64,000 bases of DNA, from the NCBI RefSeq assembly GCF_034661175.1, contig NZ_CP141058.1:3906001-3970000 (forward strand), in the 5' to 3' direction. This DNA is from Nocardioides renjunii. GTDB taxonomy: Bacteria; Actinomycetota; Actinomycetes; Propionibacteriales; Nocardioidaceae. Positions within the stretch are counted from its first letter, which is position 1. Each line of letters opens with the position of its first letter. Made by a program: the position numbers and the translations under genes. Shown piece by piece: positions 26,850 to 34,588 of the stretch. A model generated the notes under the pieces. The model searched no databases. It saw only the letters and a program-made list of their open reading frames with translations, and had not been told where the DNA came from.

Positions 26850-27764
26850 CTAGGGTCCGACGCGCGCCGTCACGACGTCCAGCACCCGTCGTACGACGGG
26901 GGTGATCGCCTCCCGCGACCAGATCGCGTGCAGCTCGACCGGCCGGTCGGGGTCGGCGTCCACGCGGGTGTCGCCGCCATGGTGGGCCAGCTCCTTGAAG
27001 ACCACCCCGTCGACGTGCAGCGACGCCGCCGAGGCGGGGGCCAGGGTCACCCCCCGCTCCGCGGAGACGAGGAGCATCGCGGTCAGCACCTGGTGCACCC
27101 GCTGGTCGACGCGGGGGTGGGCGTTGGCGAAGAACCGCACCGACAGCTCGTGGAAGTAGCGCGACTGGTCGGGGTTGTAGCCGATCACCGCCTCGCCGTC
27201 GAAGTCGCCGGCGGCCAGCGGCCGCGCGACCGAGGCGAGCGGGTGCGAGGCCGGCACGACCGCCATCAACGGCTCGCGCAGGACCACCCGCGAGCGCAGC
27301 AACGAGGTGTCGAAGGGCGGCCGGGCCAGCCCGACGTCGAGCTCGCCGCGACGGATGCCGTCGACCTGGGCGTTGGTCACGCGCTCCGACAGCACCACCT
27401 CGACGTCCGGCAGCTCGGCGGTGAGGCGGCGCAGCAGCGGCCCGAGGATCGAGATCGCGGAGACGGCGGTGAAGCCGAGGCGTACGACGCCCGCCGCCCC
27501 GGCGTCGACGCGCCGGGCCAGGTCGCCGGCGCCCTCGACGAGGTTGAGCAGCCGGTAGGCCTCGTCGAGGAAGGCGACGCCCGCGCCCGTCAGCTCGACG
27601 CGACGGTTGTCGCGCTCGAGCAGCCGCGCACCCACCGACTTCTCCAGCTTTTGGATCTGTCGCGACAGCGGCGGCTGCGTCATCCGGAGGCGCTCGGCGG
27701 CCCGCCCGAAGTGCAGCTCCTCGGCCACCGCGACGAAGGAGCGGACCTGGTCGAGGGTGATCAC
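26850..27764 (-). CDS. LysR-family transcriptional regulator
   Basis: A 304-residue regulator with an N-terminal winged helix-turn-helix (residues 1-60; ELHFGRAAERLRMTQPPLSRQIQKLE) and a C-terminal effector-binding domain. It is divergent from tctC, the classical position for a LysR activator of the adjacent uptake operon. The 112 bases between them carry a dyad (TGCCG/CGGCA arms) within a sequence that is nearly repeated upstream of kdgD. It therefore probably controls uptake and breakdown of aldarates together; the inducer (glucarate, galactarate or a product) is inferred. Confidence 0.88.
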   Translation of the reverse strand: MITLDQVRSFVAVAEELHFGRAAERLRMTQPPLSRQIQKLEKSVGARLLERDNRRVELTGAGVAFLDEAYRLLNLVEGAGDLARRVDAGAAGVVRLGFTAVSAISILGPLLRRLTAELPDVEVVLSERVTNAQVDGIRRGELDVGLARPPFDTSLLRSRVVLREPLMAVVPASHPLASVARPLAAGDFDGEAVIGYNPDQSRYFHELSVRFFANAHPRVDQRVHQVLTAMLLVSAERGVTLAPASAASLHVDGVVFKELAHHGGDTRVDADPDRPVELHAIWSREAITPVVRRVLDVVTARVGP

Positions 27765-27780
27765 CAGCCGAGGCTACGAT

Positions 27781-27833
27781 GCACGAGTTGGATCAGTCCA
27801 TGCCGAATCGGGCTTGGACCGGCATCGTCGTGC
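27781..27833. promoter_or_regulatory. lysR-tctC intergenic operator region
   Basis: Contains nested dyads. Outer GCACGA (27781-27786) pairs with TCGTGC at 27828-27833, and inner TGCCG (27801-27805) pairs with CGGCA (27820-27824), the latter in a T-N11-A type arrangement used by LysR proteins. The core CGGGCTTGGAC (27809-27819) is the reverse complement of the core found upstream of kdgD and of the flavoprotein gene. It lies 45-95 bases before the tctC start and directly upstream of lysR. Confidence 0.6.
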
Positions 27834-27876
27834 AAACCTAGTGTCGGTGGTCACACCCCTGACAAGGAGCACCACC

Positions 27877-28875
27877 ATGCGCAAGCAGACCCTCAGCCTG
27901 GCGGCCGTCGCCACCGGCACGGCCCTCGCCCTCTCGGCCTGCGGCGGCGTCTCCACCACCACCGGTGGCGACGACGGCGGCGAGTACCCCTCGGGCTCCG
28001 TCGAGATGTACGTCGGCGCCGACCCGGGCGGCTCGTCCGACCTGATCTCGCGCCAGATCGCCACCGGGCTCTCCGACGAGCTCGGCGAGACGTTCTCGGT
28101 GCTCAACCGCTCCGGCTCCAACGGCGCGCTGGCCGCCGCCGAGGTGCAGCAGGCCGAGCCCGACGGCAACATCATCTCCGTGCAGAACGCCTCGCTCTTC
28201 GCCATCACGCCCCTCGCGGTGGCCGAGGACGAGGTCACCAGCATCGACGACTTCGACGTCGTCGGGGGCGTCTCGCGCGACGACTACGTGCTCGTGACCA
28301 ACTCGGAGAACCCCTGGACAACGATCGACGACCTCAAGGGCGCCGGCAAGAAGGTCACCTACGGCACCACCGGCGTCGGCACGGGCGCCCAGCTCGCCTG
28401 CGCGCTGACCTACGAGAGCGGCGACATCGACTCCGAGGCCGTGCCGTTCGACGGCGGCGCCCCCGCCCTCACCGCGCTGCTCGGCAACCAGGTCGACACC
28501 GCCTGCCTGCAGACCGGCGAGGCGATCGAGAACATCGAGAACGGCAAGCTCACCGCCCTGTCGGTCTTCGCCCCCGAGCGCATCGAGTTCCTCCCCGACG
28601 TGCCCACCGCCACCGAGCAGGGCCTCGACGTCGAGGTCTACCAGTACCGCTTCATGACGACCCCGAAGGGCACGCCCCAGGACGTCAAGGACACCATCTG
28701 GGAGGCGATGCAGACGACGTTCGAGTCCGAGGACTACCAGGCCTTCAACGAGCAGAACAGCCTCACGCCGATGGAGGTCCCCGGCGACGAGGTGGCCGAG
28801 GCCCTCGAGACCGACAGGCAGCGCTACGCCGACCTGGTCGAGGAGTACGACATCGACCTGGGCGACGCCAGCTGA
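27877..28875 (+). CDS. tctC: Tripartite tricarboxylate-type transporter, substrate-binding lipoprotein (TctC)
   Basis: A 332-residue secreted lipoprotein. A signal peptide ends in the lipobox LALSACGG, followed by the TctC/Bug fold (VEMYVGADPGGSSDLISRQIA at the start of the mature domain). It captures a carboxylated ligand outside the membrane and delivers it to TctAB. Family ligands include citrate and other di- or tricarboxylates. In this locus, flanked by aldarate dehydratases, glucarate or galactarate is the likeliest ligand (inference). An AAGGAG ribosome site lies 7 bases before ATG 27877. First gene of the tctCBA-usp-dehydratase operon. Confidence 0.88.
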   Translation: MRKQTLSLAAVATGTALALSACGGVSTTTGGDDGGEYPSGSVEMYVGADPGGSSDLISRQIATGLSDELGETFSVLNRSGSNGALAAAEVQQAEPDGNIISVQNASLFAITPLAVAEDEVTSIDDFDVVGGVSRDDYVLVTNSENPWTTIDDLKGAGKKVTYGTTGVGTGAQLACALTYESGDIDSEAVPFDGGAPALTALLGNQVDTACLQTGEAIENIENGKLTALSVFAPERIEFLPDVPTATEQGLDVEVYQYRFMTTPKGTPQDVKDTIWEAMQTTFESEDYQAFNEQNSLTPMEVPGDEVAEALETDRQRYADLVEEYDIDLGDAS

Positions 28876-28960
28876 CCACGCCAGCTGACCACCCCCCGGG
28901 CGCCCACGGCCGCCCGGCTCGCACCCGCACCATCACGACACCAGCGCAGAAGGACCGACG

Positions 28961-29497
28961 ATGAGCGACGAGCGCACGACACCCCGGGCCGGCGAGGGCG
29001 ACATCCTCGCCGAGCTCGAGGCCGAGGTCGCCCACGAGCTCGAGGAGCACCGACCGGCCGCGGGAGGACCGGCGTACCAGGTCGTCGCCGCGCTGGTCAC
29101 CCTCGCCATCGGCCTCCTCGGCGCGGTGCTCGCCCAGGGCTACGGGCTCGGGTCGCTGGAGCGGCCCGGACCGGGCCTGTGGCCGATGGTGGTGTCGGTG
29201 GTCATCGTGGTGCTGTCGCTCACGCTGCTGCTCGTCGGCCGCGGGCTGAGGGACAGCGAGCGGTTCAGCCGCGCGAGCGTGCTGCCGCTGGTGGGGGTCG
29301 CGACGTTCATCGCGCTCGCCTTCCTCATCCCCACCCTCGGCTTCGAGATCCCGGCCTTCCTGCTGTGCGTGGTGTGGCTGCGGTTCCTGGGCGGGGAGTC
29401 GTGGCGCTCCACGCTCGCCGTCTCCCTCGGCACCGTCGCCGCCTTCTACGCCCTGTTCCTCTACGGCCTGCGGATCCCGCTGCCGCACCTGTTCTGA
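28961..29497 (+). CDS. tctB: Tripartite tricarboxylate-type transporter, small membrane subunit (TctB)
   Basis: A 178-residue protein with a charged cytoplasmic N-terminus (about 40 residues) and four membrane helices, the layout of TctB subunits. It contains GLGSLERPGPGLWPMVVSVV, the conserved region between helices 1 and 2. It acts with TctA as the membrane part of the uptake system. It lies between tctC and tctA, 13 bases from the latter. Confidence 0.85.
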   Translation: MSDERTTPRAGEGDILAELEAEVAHELEEHRPAAGGPAYQVVAALVTLAIGLLGAVLAQGYGLGSLERPGPGLWPMVVSVVIVVLSLTLLLVGRGLRDSERFSRASVLPLVGVATFIALAFLIPTLGFEIPAFLLCVVWLRFLGGESWRSTLAVSLGTVAAFYALFLYGLRIPLPHLF

Positions 29498-29510
29498 GAG
29501 GCGGACCGAC

Positions 29511-31031
29511 ATGGACGCGTTCCTCGACGGCTTCGCCGTCGTCACCCAGCCCGGCAACCTGCTCTACTGCCTGATCGGCGTGCTCATCGGCATGCTCATC
29601 GGCGTGCTCCCCGGCCTCGGCCCGGCCGCCACGATGGCGATCCTGCTGCCGATCGTCGTCACGGTCGACCCGGTCGCCGCGGTGATCATGCTCGCCGGGA
29701 TCTACTACGGCGCCCAGTACGGCGGGACGATCACCTCGGTGCTCCTCCGGCTGCCGGGCGAGGCGTCGTCGGTGGTCACGGTCTTCGACGGGTTCGCCCT
29801 CGCCAAGCAGGGCAAGGCGGGCACCGCGCTCGGCATCGCCGCGATCGGCTCCTTCGTCGGCGCCACCGTCTCCATCGTGGCCCTGAGCCTGGCCGCGCCC
29901 GTCGTGGCCGGCTGGGCGCTCGACTTCGGCCCCGCCGAGTACGCCGCCCTCGCGCTGCTCGGCGTGCTGCTGATCGCCACCATCGGCAGCGGCCACCCGG
30001 TCAAGGCGCTGATCGCCGCCTCGATCGGCCTGCTCCTCGCCACGGTCGGGCGCGACAGCTTCAACAACTCGCAGCGCTTCACCTTCGACAGCCTCCAGCT
30101 CGCCGACGGCCTCGACTTCGTCGTCGTCGCGATGGGCCTCTTCGGCGTCGGCGAGATCCTCTACAACCTCGAGGAGCGGCACGGGAAGGTCCACGTCCCG
30201 GCGGCGGTCGCCAACATCTGGCCGTCGCGCAAGGAGCTCCGGGTGGCGGCCCCCGCCATCGGCCGCGGCTCGGTGATCGGCTTCTTCCTCGGCGTACTGC
30301 CCGGCGGTGGCGCCGTGATGGCCTCGCTCGCGGCGTACGCCACCGAGAAGCGCGTCTCGAAGACGCCCGAGCGGTTCGGCCGCGGCGCCATCGAGGGCGT
30401 CGCCGCGCCGGAGACCGCCAACAACGCCGCCGCGACGTCGTCGTTCATCCCGCTGCTGACGCTCGGCATCCCGGCCAACGCCTCGATGGGCATGCTGTTC
30501 GCCGCCCTGCTCGTCCTCGGCATCACCCCCGGACCGCAGCTGCTCGAGGAGCGCCCCGACCTGTTCTGGGGCGTGGTGAACTCGATGTACATCGGCAACC
30601 TGCTGCTGCTCCTGCTGAGCCTGCCGCTGGTGGGCGTCTTCGTGCGGATCCTGCGGGTGCGACCCGCGATCCTGGCGCCGATCACCGCCCTCATCACGGT
30701 CCTGGGCGTCTACACGATCAACAACTCGGTCTTCGACATCTTCGTGATGATCGCGTTCGGGATCCTCGGCTACCTGATGAAGAAGGTCGGCTTCGAGCCC
30801 GGCCCGATGGTGCTGGCGTTCGTGCTCGGCGCACTGCTGGAGAACAACGTCCGCCGCGCGCTGCTCATCTTCGAGGGCGACCCGACCGGCTTCGTCACCC
30901 GCCCGATCTCCGGCACGATCCTCGCGCTGTTCCTGGTCGCCGCCGTGTTCCCCGTCGTCCAGGCCGTGCGCCACCGGCGTGCCGCCACCGTCCCGGACGA
31001 GACCACCCACCGAGAGGACGCCCTGCGATGA
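29511..31031 (+). CDS. tctA: Tripartite tricarboxylate-type transporter, large membrane subunit (TctA)
   Basis: A 506-residue carrier with about 12 helices. The family signatures are clear: GVLPGLGPAATMAILLP near residues 30-50, IYYGAQYGGTITSVLLRLPG, and the second repeat FFLGVLPGGGAVMASLAAYA with PETANNAAATSSFIPLLTLG. It forms the cation-coupled translocation path for the substrate delivered by TctC. Its stop codon overlaps the start of the UspA gene (ATGA, 31028). Confidence 0.93.
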   Translation: MDAFLDGFAVVTQPGNLLYCLIGVLIGMLIGVLPGLGPAATMAILLPIVVTVDPVAAVIMLAGIYYGAQYGGTITSVLLRLPGEASSVVTVFDGFALAKQGKAGTALGIAAIGSFVGATVSIVALSLAAPVVAGWALDFGPAEYAALALLGVLLIATIGSGHPVKALIAASIGLLLATVGRDSFNNSQRFTFDSLQLADGLDFVVVAMGLFGVGEILYNLEERHGKVHVPAAVANIWPSRKELRVAAPAIGRGSVIGFFLGVLPGGGAVMASLAAYATEKRVSKTPERFGRGAIEGVAAPETANNAAATSSFIPLLTLGIPANASMGMLFAALLVLGITPGPQLLEERPDLFWGVVNSMYIGNLLLLLLSLPLVGVFVRILRVRPAILAPITALITVLGVYTINNSVFDIFVMIAFGILGYLMKKVGFEPGPMVLAFVLGALLENNVRRALLIFEGDPTGFVTRPISGTILALFLVAAVFPVVQAVRHRRAATVPDETTHREDALR

Positions 31032-31423
31032 CCATCGTGATCGGCTACGTTCCCAGCGCCGTCGGGGAGGCGGCCCTCGAGGCCGGCCTGGCCGAGGCGG
31101 CGGCCCACGGCGAGGACGTCGTCATCCTCAACAGCCCGCGCCGGCGCAGCACCGTCGACGTCGAGCTCATCGACGAGACGGCCGCGGACGAGCTCGTCGC
31201 GCGTGCCGAGCAGGCCGGCGTGACGGCGCGCGTCGACCACGCCGACCACGGCGACGACCTGGTCGAGACGTTCCGCGCCCTGGTCGCCGCCACGTCCGCC
31301 CGGCTCGTGGTCATCGGTCTGCGCCGCCGCTCCCCGGTCGGCAAGCTCGTCACCGGCAGCGACGCGCAGCGCCTCCTGCTCGACCTCGACGTGCCGATCC
31401 TGGCCGTGAAGCCCGCGAGCTGA
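31028..31423 (+). CDS. Universal stress protein (UspA family)
   Basis: A 131-residue single-domain UspA protein with the ATP-binding C-terminal motif: LVVIGLRRRSPVGKLVTGSD followed by LLLDLDVPILAVKP. Translationally coupled to tctA. UspA-type partners are also seen with TRAP and TTT transporters, where they may tie uptake to energy state; that role is inferred. It is followed nine bases later by a dehydratase gene. Confidence 0.85.
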   Translation: MTIVIGYVPSAVGEAALEAGLAEAAAHGEDVVILNSPRRRSTVDVELIDETAADELVARAEQAGVTARVDHADHGDDLVETFRALVAATSARLVVIGLRRRSPVGKLVTGSDAQRLLLDLDVPILAVKPAS

Positions 31424-31431
31424 GCGCGCCG

Positions 31432-32697
31432 GTGAGCCGCAGCCGCATCTCCCGGGTCGTCGTCACCCCCGTCGCGTTCGGCGACCCGCCCCTGCTCAAC
31501 GTCGTCGGCGTGCACCAGCCCTACGCCCTGCGCGCGATCGTCGAGCTGCACACCGACTCCGGCCTGCTCGGCCTCGGGGAGACCTACGCCGACGATGCGC
31601 ACCTCGCCCGGCTGGACGCCGTCGCGACCGCGCTGCCCGGCCACGACCCGTACGACCTGCACGGCCTGCGCCGGCGGGTCACCGACGTGCTCGGCCGCGA
31701 GGTGGGCGGCGGCGGTGCGTCGTTCGGCGGGATGCTCGACGTCGACTCCGCCATCGACACGGTCTACTCCCCCTTCGAGGTCGCGAGCCTCGACCTGCAG
31801 GGCCGCGAGGCCGGCGTGCCGGTGAGCGACCTGCTCGGCGGCGCCGTGCGCGAGCGGGTGCCGTTCAGCGGCTACCTGTTCTACAAGTGGGCCGGGCACC
31901 CCGGCCACGCCCACGACGCGTGGGGCGAGGCGCTGACGCCCGAGCAGGTCGTCGCGCAGGCCCATCGGATGGTCGACGGCTGGGGCTTCGGCTCGCTCAA
32001 GCTCAAGGGCGGCGTGTTCGCCCCGGAGGAGGAGTGCGCCGCGATCGAGGCGCTGCGCGACGCCTTCCCGGAGATGCCGCTGCGGCTCGACCCCAACGGC
32101 GCGTGGACCGTCGAGACGTCGTTGGAGGTGGCCTCGCGCCTCGCCGGTGTCGTGGAGTACCTCGAGGACCCGACGCCGGGCATCGAGGGGATGGCCGCGG
32201 TCGCTGCCGGCACCGACGTGCCGCTGGCCACCAACATGTGCGTCATCGCGATGGAGCACCTGCCGCCCGCGATCGCGCAGCACGCCGTCCAGGTGGTCCT
32301 GTCCGACCACCACCTGTGGGGCGGGCTGCGGAAGTCCGCGCTGCTCGGCGGGATCACCGACGTGTGGGGCCTCGGGCTGTCGATGCACAGCAACTCCCAC
32401 CTCGGCGTCTCGCTCGCCGCGATGGTCCACCTCGCGGCGGCGACGCCGAACCTCACCTACGCCTGCGACACCCACTACCCGTGGAAGACCCAGGACGTGG
32501 TGGCGGACGGGGTGCTGTCGTTCTCGGACGGCTCGGTCGCCGTGCCGACGGGGCCCGGACTCGGCGTCGAGCTCGACCGCGACGCCCTCGGCGAGCTGCA
32601 CGAGCTCTACCTCTCCTGCGGCGTCCGCCGGCGCGAGGACACCGTCTACATGCGCTCGATCGAGCCGGGCTTCACCCCCAACACCTCGCGCTGGTAG
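31432..32697 (+). CDS. Glucarate dehydratase-like enolase-superfamily protein
   Basis: A 421-residue paralogue of GudD (16810-18141). All catalytic positions are kept: KxK in SLKLKGGVFAPEEE, metal ligands in LRLDPNGAWT, YLEDPTPGIEG and LATNMCVIAM, and the His base in LSMHSNSHLGVS. It therefore should be active, probably on an aldarate imported by the preceding TctCBA system. The substrate may differ from glucarate, since a bona fide gudD exists in the kdgD operon and the local sequence diverges (EDPTPGIEGM instead of EDPCGAEGG). GTG 31432 is the start. Last gene of the tct operon, followed by hairpin repeats. Confidence 0.82.
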   Translation: MSRSRISRVVVTPVAFGDPPLLNVVGVHQPYALRAIVELHTDSGLLGLGETYADDAHLARLDAVATALPGHDPYDLHGLRRRVTDVLGREVGGGGASFGGMLDVDSAIDTVYSPFEVASLDLQGREAGVPVSDLLGGAVRERVPFSGYLFYKWAGHPGHAHDAWGEALTPEQVVAQAHRMVDGWGFGSLKLKGGVFAPEEECAAIEALRDAFPEMPLRLDPNGAWTVETSLEVASRLAGVVEYLEDPTPGIEGMAAVAAGTDVPLATNMCVIAMEHLPPAIAQHAVQVVLSDHHLWGGLRKSALLGGITDVWGLGLSMHSNSHLGVSLAAMVHLAAATPNLTYACDTHYPWKTQDVVADGVLSFSDGSVAVPTGPGLGVELDRDALGELHELYLSCGVRRREDTVYMRSIEPGFTPNTSRW

Positions 32698-32715
32698 TCC
32701 GGCCCCACTACACGT

Positions 32716-32803
32716 GACCGGGCACTTCGTGCCCGTCCTGGCCGCCGACCGGGCGGTTCATGCCGGTCCTGCACGCCGACCGGGCGGTTCGTGCCCGTCC
32801 GGA
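32716..32803. repeat. 31-bp tandem hairpin repeats, left array
   Basis: Three head-to-tail units of 31 bp (32716-32746, 32747-32777, and a partial one at 32778-32803). The first unit contains the hairpin CGGGCAC-TTC-GTGCCCG; the second and third are degenerate. The same unit occurs three times in opposite orientation at 33832-33916. The array follows the dehydratase stop codon, so one likely effect is transcription termination. Confidence 0.75.
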
Positions 32804-32827
32804 CAATCGGATCACAACTTCGCTCTT

Positions 32828-32841
32828 GCCTTATATAAGGC
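32828..32841. promoter_or_regulatory. Candidate ArsR operator/promoter palindrome
   Basis: GCCTTATATAAGGC is a perfect 14-bp palindrome, strikingly A+T-rich for this genome, 20 bases before the start of the SRPBCC gene of the SRPBCC-ArsR pair. It resembles the A+T-rich dyads bound by ArsR/SmtB repressors and overlaps the expected -10 region. Binding by the ArsR protein encoded at 33507 is inferred. Confidence 0.55.
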
Positions 32842-32861
32842 CGACATGAAACAGTGGGCGC

Positions 32862-33503
32862 ATGTTCGATGTAGCCAAGCACCTGGGCGCCACCACCCGC
32901 GCCGTCGAGGACAGCACCCACGAGGGCACGCCCGTCAAGGTCGTGGTCGCCTCCCGCACCTACCCCACCGACGTCGACGACCTCTGGCAGGCCGTGACTG
33001 ACCCCGAACGGATCCCCCGCTGGTTCGCCCCCGTCTCGGGCGACCTGCGACTCGGTGGCCGCTTCCAGGTCGAGGGCAACGCCGGCGGCGAAGTGATCGC
33101 CTGCGACCAGCCGCGGCACCTCGCCATCACCTGGGAGTTCGGCGGTGACACGACGTGGGTCGACGTGCACCTCGAGGAGAGCCCGGACGGCGCCACGCTG
33201 ACGCTGCGCCACGCGGCCGACGTGTCCGGCAACGAGCACTGGCCGACGTACGGCCCGGGCGCGGTCGGTGTCGGTTGGGAGCTCGGCCTGATGGGTCTCG
33301 CCGAGCACCTCGCGACCGGCAGCTCGATCCCGCACGAGGAGGTCGAGGTCTGGGGCGCGTCCCCCGACGGCCAAGCCTTCATGACCGGCGCGGCGACGCA
33401 GTGGGGCGAGGCCGACGCCGCCGTCTCCGACGACCCGGACGCCTCCCGCGCGGCGGCCGCGCGCACCGCGGCGTTCTACACCGGCGCCGAGGCGCCGGCC
33501 TGA
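32862..33503 (+). CDS. SRPBCC (AHSA1) domain protein
   Basis: A 213-residue START-like protein. The Activator-of-Hsp90-homology fold begins with VVASRTYPTDVDDLWQAVTD and shows the usual PERIPRWFAPVSGDLRLGGRF block. The C-terminal 60 residues are an acidic, Ala-rich extension. AHSA1 proteins of this kind occur next to ArsR regulators and may bind a hydrophobic ligand; the role is unknown. It ends three bases before the ArsR gene and is probably its target. Confidence 0.8.
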   Translation: MFDVAKHLGATTRAVEDSTHEGTPVKVVVASRTYPTDVDDLWQAVTDPERIPRWFAPVSGDLRLGGRFQVEGNAGGEVIACDQPRHLAITWEFGGDTTWVDVHLEESPDGATLTLRHAADVSGNEHWPTYGPGAVGVGWELGLMGLAEHLATGSSIPHEEVEVWGASPDGQAFMTGAATQWGEADAAVSDDPDASRAAAARTAAFYTGAEAPA

Positions 33504-33506
33504 GCC

Positions 33507-33833
33507 GTGCACGCCTTCGACGTCCTCGGCGATCCCGTACGCCGCCGCATCCTCGAGCTGCTCGCGGCCGGCGAGGCGAGCGCCGGGGACGTGGCCGCTC
33601 AGGTGCGCGACGAGTTCGGCATCAGCCAGCCGGCGGTGAGCCAGCACCTCAAGGTGCTGCGCGAGCACGGGTTCGCGAGCGTACGAGCCGAGGGCGCCCG
33701 CCGGCTCTACTCGGTCGACCCCACGGGGATGCAGGAGGTCGACGCCTGGGTCGAGCAGTTCCGGGTCTTCTGGGACACCAGGCTCGACGCCCTCGGGACC
33801 GAGGTCGCCCGAGGCAAGAAGTCCCGCCGCTGA
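33507..33833 (+). CDS. ArsR-family transcriptional repressor
   Basis: A 108-residue winged helix protein. DPVRRRILELLAAGEASAGD and the recognition helix FGISQPAVSQHLKVLREHG are the standard ArsR HTH. No metal-binding Cys motif (such as ELCVCDL) is seen, so it belongs to the non-metal group that pairs with SRPBCC/AHSA1 proteins. GTG start at 33507. It probably represses its own operon through the palindrome at 32828-32841. The stop codon abuts a tandem hairpin array. Confidence 0.85.
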   Translation: MHAFDVLGDPVRRRILELLAAGEASAGDVAAQVRDEFGISQPAVSQHLKVLREHGFASVRAEGARRLYSVDPTGMQEVDAWVEQFRVFWDTRLDALGTEVARGKKSRR

Positions 33834-33916
33834 CGGGCACGAAGTGCCCGGTCAGCGTCCAGGACGGGCACGAAGTGCCCGGTCAGCGTGCAGGACGGGC
33901 ACGAAGTGCCCGGTCA
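33832..33916. repeat. 31-bp tandem hairpin repeats, right array
   Basis: Three units (33832-33862, 33863-33893, 33894-33916, the last partial) whose conserved core is CGGGCAC-GAA-GTGCCCG, a 7-bp stem with a three-base loop. The array fills the whole space between the convergent ArsR and GntR genes and contributes to both stop codons. Orientation is opposite to the left array, so the SRPBCC-ArsR module is bracketed by inverted copies. Confidence 0.8.
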
Positions 33917-34588
33917 GGTGACGCGGCGGCGAGTGTTGCCCAGGTGCAGCCGCATCGCGGCGCGGGCGGTCTCCACGTCGCCGGCCAGCACCGCGGCGGC
34001 GACGTTGTCGTGCTCGCGCTGGACGCGCTCGACGTGGGAGGCGTCGGTCATGGAGTACGCCTCCCGCAGGCGCGTGCGGGGCAGCATGATCATCATCGGC
34101 CCGAGCGAGCCGAGCAGGTCGACGTAGAACCGGTTGTGGGTCGCCCCCGCGACCGCGAGGTGGAAGGCGAAGTCGGCCTCCACCGCCCCCTCGTGGCCCG
34201 CCCGTACGAAGCCGTCCATGGCCGCCGAGATGGCCTCGGCATCCGCCGCGGTGCGGTGGCGCGCGGCCAGCGCCGCGGCCTCGCTCTCCACCCCGATGCG
34301 GAAGTCGAGCATCGCCATCACGTCGGCGTGCGTGCGGATCGCGGACGACTCGACGCTGAACGTCGACGGCTCCGGCACGGCGAGCACGAACGACCCCCGA
34401 CCCTGCTGGGTCTCGACGAGGCCCTCCGCCCGCAGCCGGGTCACCGCCTCGCGCACCACGGTGCGCGAGACGGCGTACTCCTCGATGAGCTCGGCCTCCG
34501 ACGGCAGCTTCGCGCCGGGGGCCAGGTCGCCGGCCAGGATCTTGTCCTTGAGCCCGGCCACCACGCGCTGCGCGAGGGTCGTGTTCAC
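33914..34588 (-). CDS. GntR-family regulator, FadR/FCD subfamily
   Basis: A 224-residue repressor. The N-terminal winged helix reads ILAGDLAPGAKLPSEAELIE followed by YAVSRTVVREAVTRLRAEGL. The all-helical FCD ligand domain has the metal-site residues in DFAFHLAVAGATHN and the later histidine in HDNVAAAVLAGD. FCD regulators sense small carboxylates or sugar acids. GTG 34588 overlaps the stop of the upstream dehydratase gene, so regulator and enzyme are co-transcribed. A 31-bp dyad upstream of that operon is the probable autoregulatory site. Confidence 0.87.
   Translation of the reverse strand: MNTTLAQRVVAGLKDKILAGDLAPGAKLPSEAELIEEYAVSRTVVREAVTRLRAEGLVETQQGRGSFVLAVPEPSTFSVESSAIRTHADVMAMLDFRIGVESEAAALAARHRTAADAEAISAAMDGFVRAGHEGAVEADFAFHLAVAGATHNRFYVDLLGSLGPMMIMLPRTRLREAYSMTDASHVERVQREHDNVAAAVLAGDVETARAAMRLHLGNTRRRVT

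Noticed and set aside
32716..33916. CRISPR-like arrays of 31-bp units
   Set aside because: The units are directly adjacent without spacers and are themselves hairpins, which fits terminator or cassette-end repeats.
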